This document shows positions 6,014-6,804 of a DNA stretch of 6,804 nucleotides, piece after piece (position 1 is the stretch's first letter; every line of letters starts with the position of its first letter). Location of the stretch: positions 1-6,804 of the forward strand of contig DTYY01000305.1 in assembly GCA_012961645.1 (NCBI GenBank), given 5' to 3'. Origin of the DNA: Methanosarcinales archaeon. GTDB lineage: Archaea > Halobacteriota > Methanosarcinia > Methanosarcinales > Methanogasteraceae. The notes under the pieces are model-generated. The model was not told the origin of the DNA. It saw only the letters and a list, made by a program, of their open reading frames with translations, and made no database searches. Both the position numbers and the translations under genes were made by a program.

Positions 6014-6763
6014 ATGGCAAACAAGGTAGCGTCATCAGATCCATGGCCCATCATAACAGGCGAATTTTCTATCGGAAATCCTGAGGACTGCGTAGCAGTC
6101 ATCACCTGCGGATCACATCTGAGCGATTTTCCGCTTACGGCAGGAGCATCAATCACAGGACCATGCAAGACCGAGAACATCGGGATTGAGAAGGTGGTCG
6201 CAAACGTCGTATCGAACCCGAATATCAGGTTTTTGATCGTTACAGGAATGGAGGTCAAGGGACACATCACAGGACAGGCGGTGGTCGCTTTTCACCAGAA
6301 TGGAATCGATGCAGAAGGACGCATCGTTGGTGCTGTAGGAGCGATCCCATTCATCCAGAACCTGAACGAAGATGCGATAAAGAGGTTCCAGGAGCAGATC
6401 GAGCTCGTTGATCTCATCGATACCGAGGACGAGGGCAAGATATCAGCCGCGGTAAAGGCGTGCGCTGCAAAGGATCCCGGTGCACTCGATGTAGAGCCGA
6501 TGGTAATCAAGATCGAGGAAGAAGGAGGCGAGGAAGAGATCGCAGGATTCAGACCGATGGCTGCTGAGGTTGCAACGATCCGCGCACGGATCAAAGAGAT
6601 GGAAGCAGCGATGATTGCAACCGGTAACCTGAACAAGTATGCAGCAGGCGTCTATACCGGTAAGATCGAGGGAATCCTGATCGGACTCACCCTGACGCTG
6701 GTGATTCTCGGACTGGTGCTTATGGGCAAAGGTACTCTTGATTTCCTGATTGGAGGTGTGTAA
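6014..6763 (+). CDS. mtrA: tetrahydromethanopterin S-methyltransferase subunit A (corrinoid protein)
   Basis: The corrinoid-carrying subunit: its cobamide accepts the methyl group from methyl-H4MPT and passes it to coenzyme M, the second transfer being tied to Na+ movement. Of 249 residues, about 1-165 form the soluble corrinoid domain. His84, in VKGHITGQ, is the position named in the literature as the key histidine of MtrA. His35 in TCGSHL is also present, as are TGPCKTENIGIEKV at 48-61 and GAIPFIQNLN at 109-118. An acidic linker at 168-175 leads to a helical stretch and a C-terminal membrane span (about 221-238). Twelve residues follow the span, slightly longer than the MtrA sequences I remember. 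The start has AAGGAGGG eight bases upstream, inside the end of mtrB. Confidence 0.97.
   Translation: MANKVASSDPWPIITGEFSIGNPEDCVAVITCGSHLSDFPLTAGASITGPCKTENIGIEKVVANVVSNPNIRFLIVTGMEVKGHITGQAVVAFHQNGIDAEGRIVGAVGAIPFIQNLNEDAIKRFQEQIELVDLIDTEDEGKISAAVKACAAKDPGALDVEPMVIKIEEEGGEEEIAGFRPMAAEVATIRARIKEMEAAMIATGNLNKYAAGVYTGKIEGILIGLTLTLVILGLVLMGKGTLDFLIGGV
6752..6758 (+). promoter_or_regulatory. ribosome binding site of the gene after mtrA
   Basis: GGAGGTG in the last mtrA codons ends six bases before the ATG at 6765. It is the same site, with the same spacing, as at the mtrD to mtrC junction, and it supports the start of the partial gene at the right edge. Confidence 0.8.
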
Positions 6764-6764
6764 C

Positions 6765-6804
6765 ATGGCAGAAGAGGAGAAGAAAGAAGAGACCGTCGAG
6801 GAGG
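6765..6804 (+). CDS. mtrF: N-terminus of the next mtr subunit, probably mtrF (cut by window)
   Basis: Thirteen codons are visible, reading MAEEEKKEETVEE, one base after the mtrA stop with a strong ribosome site. MtrF is expected here from the common EDCBAFGH order, and remembered Methanosarcina MtrF also begins MAEE. The visible part is highly charged and low in complexity, so it does not prove identity; mtrG or an unrelated gene cannot be excluded. Confidence 0.55.
   Translation, partial: MAEEEKKEETVEE

Noticed and set aside
1..6804. CRISPR array, tRNA or rRNA genes, insertion sequences
   Set aside because: No regularly spaced repeats, tRNA-like cloverleaf sequence, rRNA signature or transposase motif was seen on either strand by eye.

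Overview
The window comes from a euryarchaeon that carries the methyl-transfer step shared by methanogens and by anaerobic methane or alkane oxidisers. The right half is the start of an mtr operon (mtrE-D-C-B-A and the first codons of the next gene, probably mtrF). It encodes the membrane-bound, Na+-translocating methyl-tetrahydromethanopterin:coenzyme M methyltransferase. Archaeal promoter elements (CGAAA-type BRE plus AT-rich TATA box), strong GGAGG(TG) Shine-Dalgarno sites and a bare U-tract terminator fit an archaeal genome of about 50% G+C. The Mtr proteins resemble remembered Methanosarcina sequences, and the gene order is the common EDCBAF order. Sequence alone does not show whether this is a methanogen or a reverse-running ANME or alkanotroph.

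Layout. Positions 1-1379 (+) hold a COG2509-type FAD-dependent dehydrogenase cut at the left edge, probably missing only its first few residues. It runs convergently into 1423-1950 (-), a small, A+T-richer gene for a PD-(D/E)XK nuclease-fold protein. Positions 1951-2107 hold the nuclease promoter region and a T9 terminator tract for the next gene. Positions 2108-2905 (-) are proC, pyrroline-5-carboxylate reductase, with its own promoter. Positions 2906-3242 are a divergent intergenic region holding the proC and mtr promoters and several short inverted repeats around the predicted mtr transcription start. Positions 3243-6804 (+) are the mtr operon, with junctions of -4 to +2 nt and Shine-Dalgarno sites mostly embedded in the last codons of the upstream gene.

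How the genes work together. MtrA carries the corrinoid (His84 is present), MtrB is a small single-span subunit, and MtrC, MtrD and MtrE are the multispanning membrane subunits that couple methyl transfer to Na+ movement. MtrF, G and H would be expected beyond the right edge. ProC (last step of proline synthesis), the flavoprotein and the nuclease-fold gene show no evident functional link to Mtr. No overtly new system is visible. The points most worth a second look are the inverted-repeat cluster in the mtr leader, the A+T-rich nuclease-like gene, and the Cys-rich motif of the uncharacterised flavoprotein.
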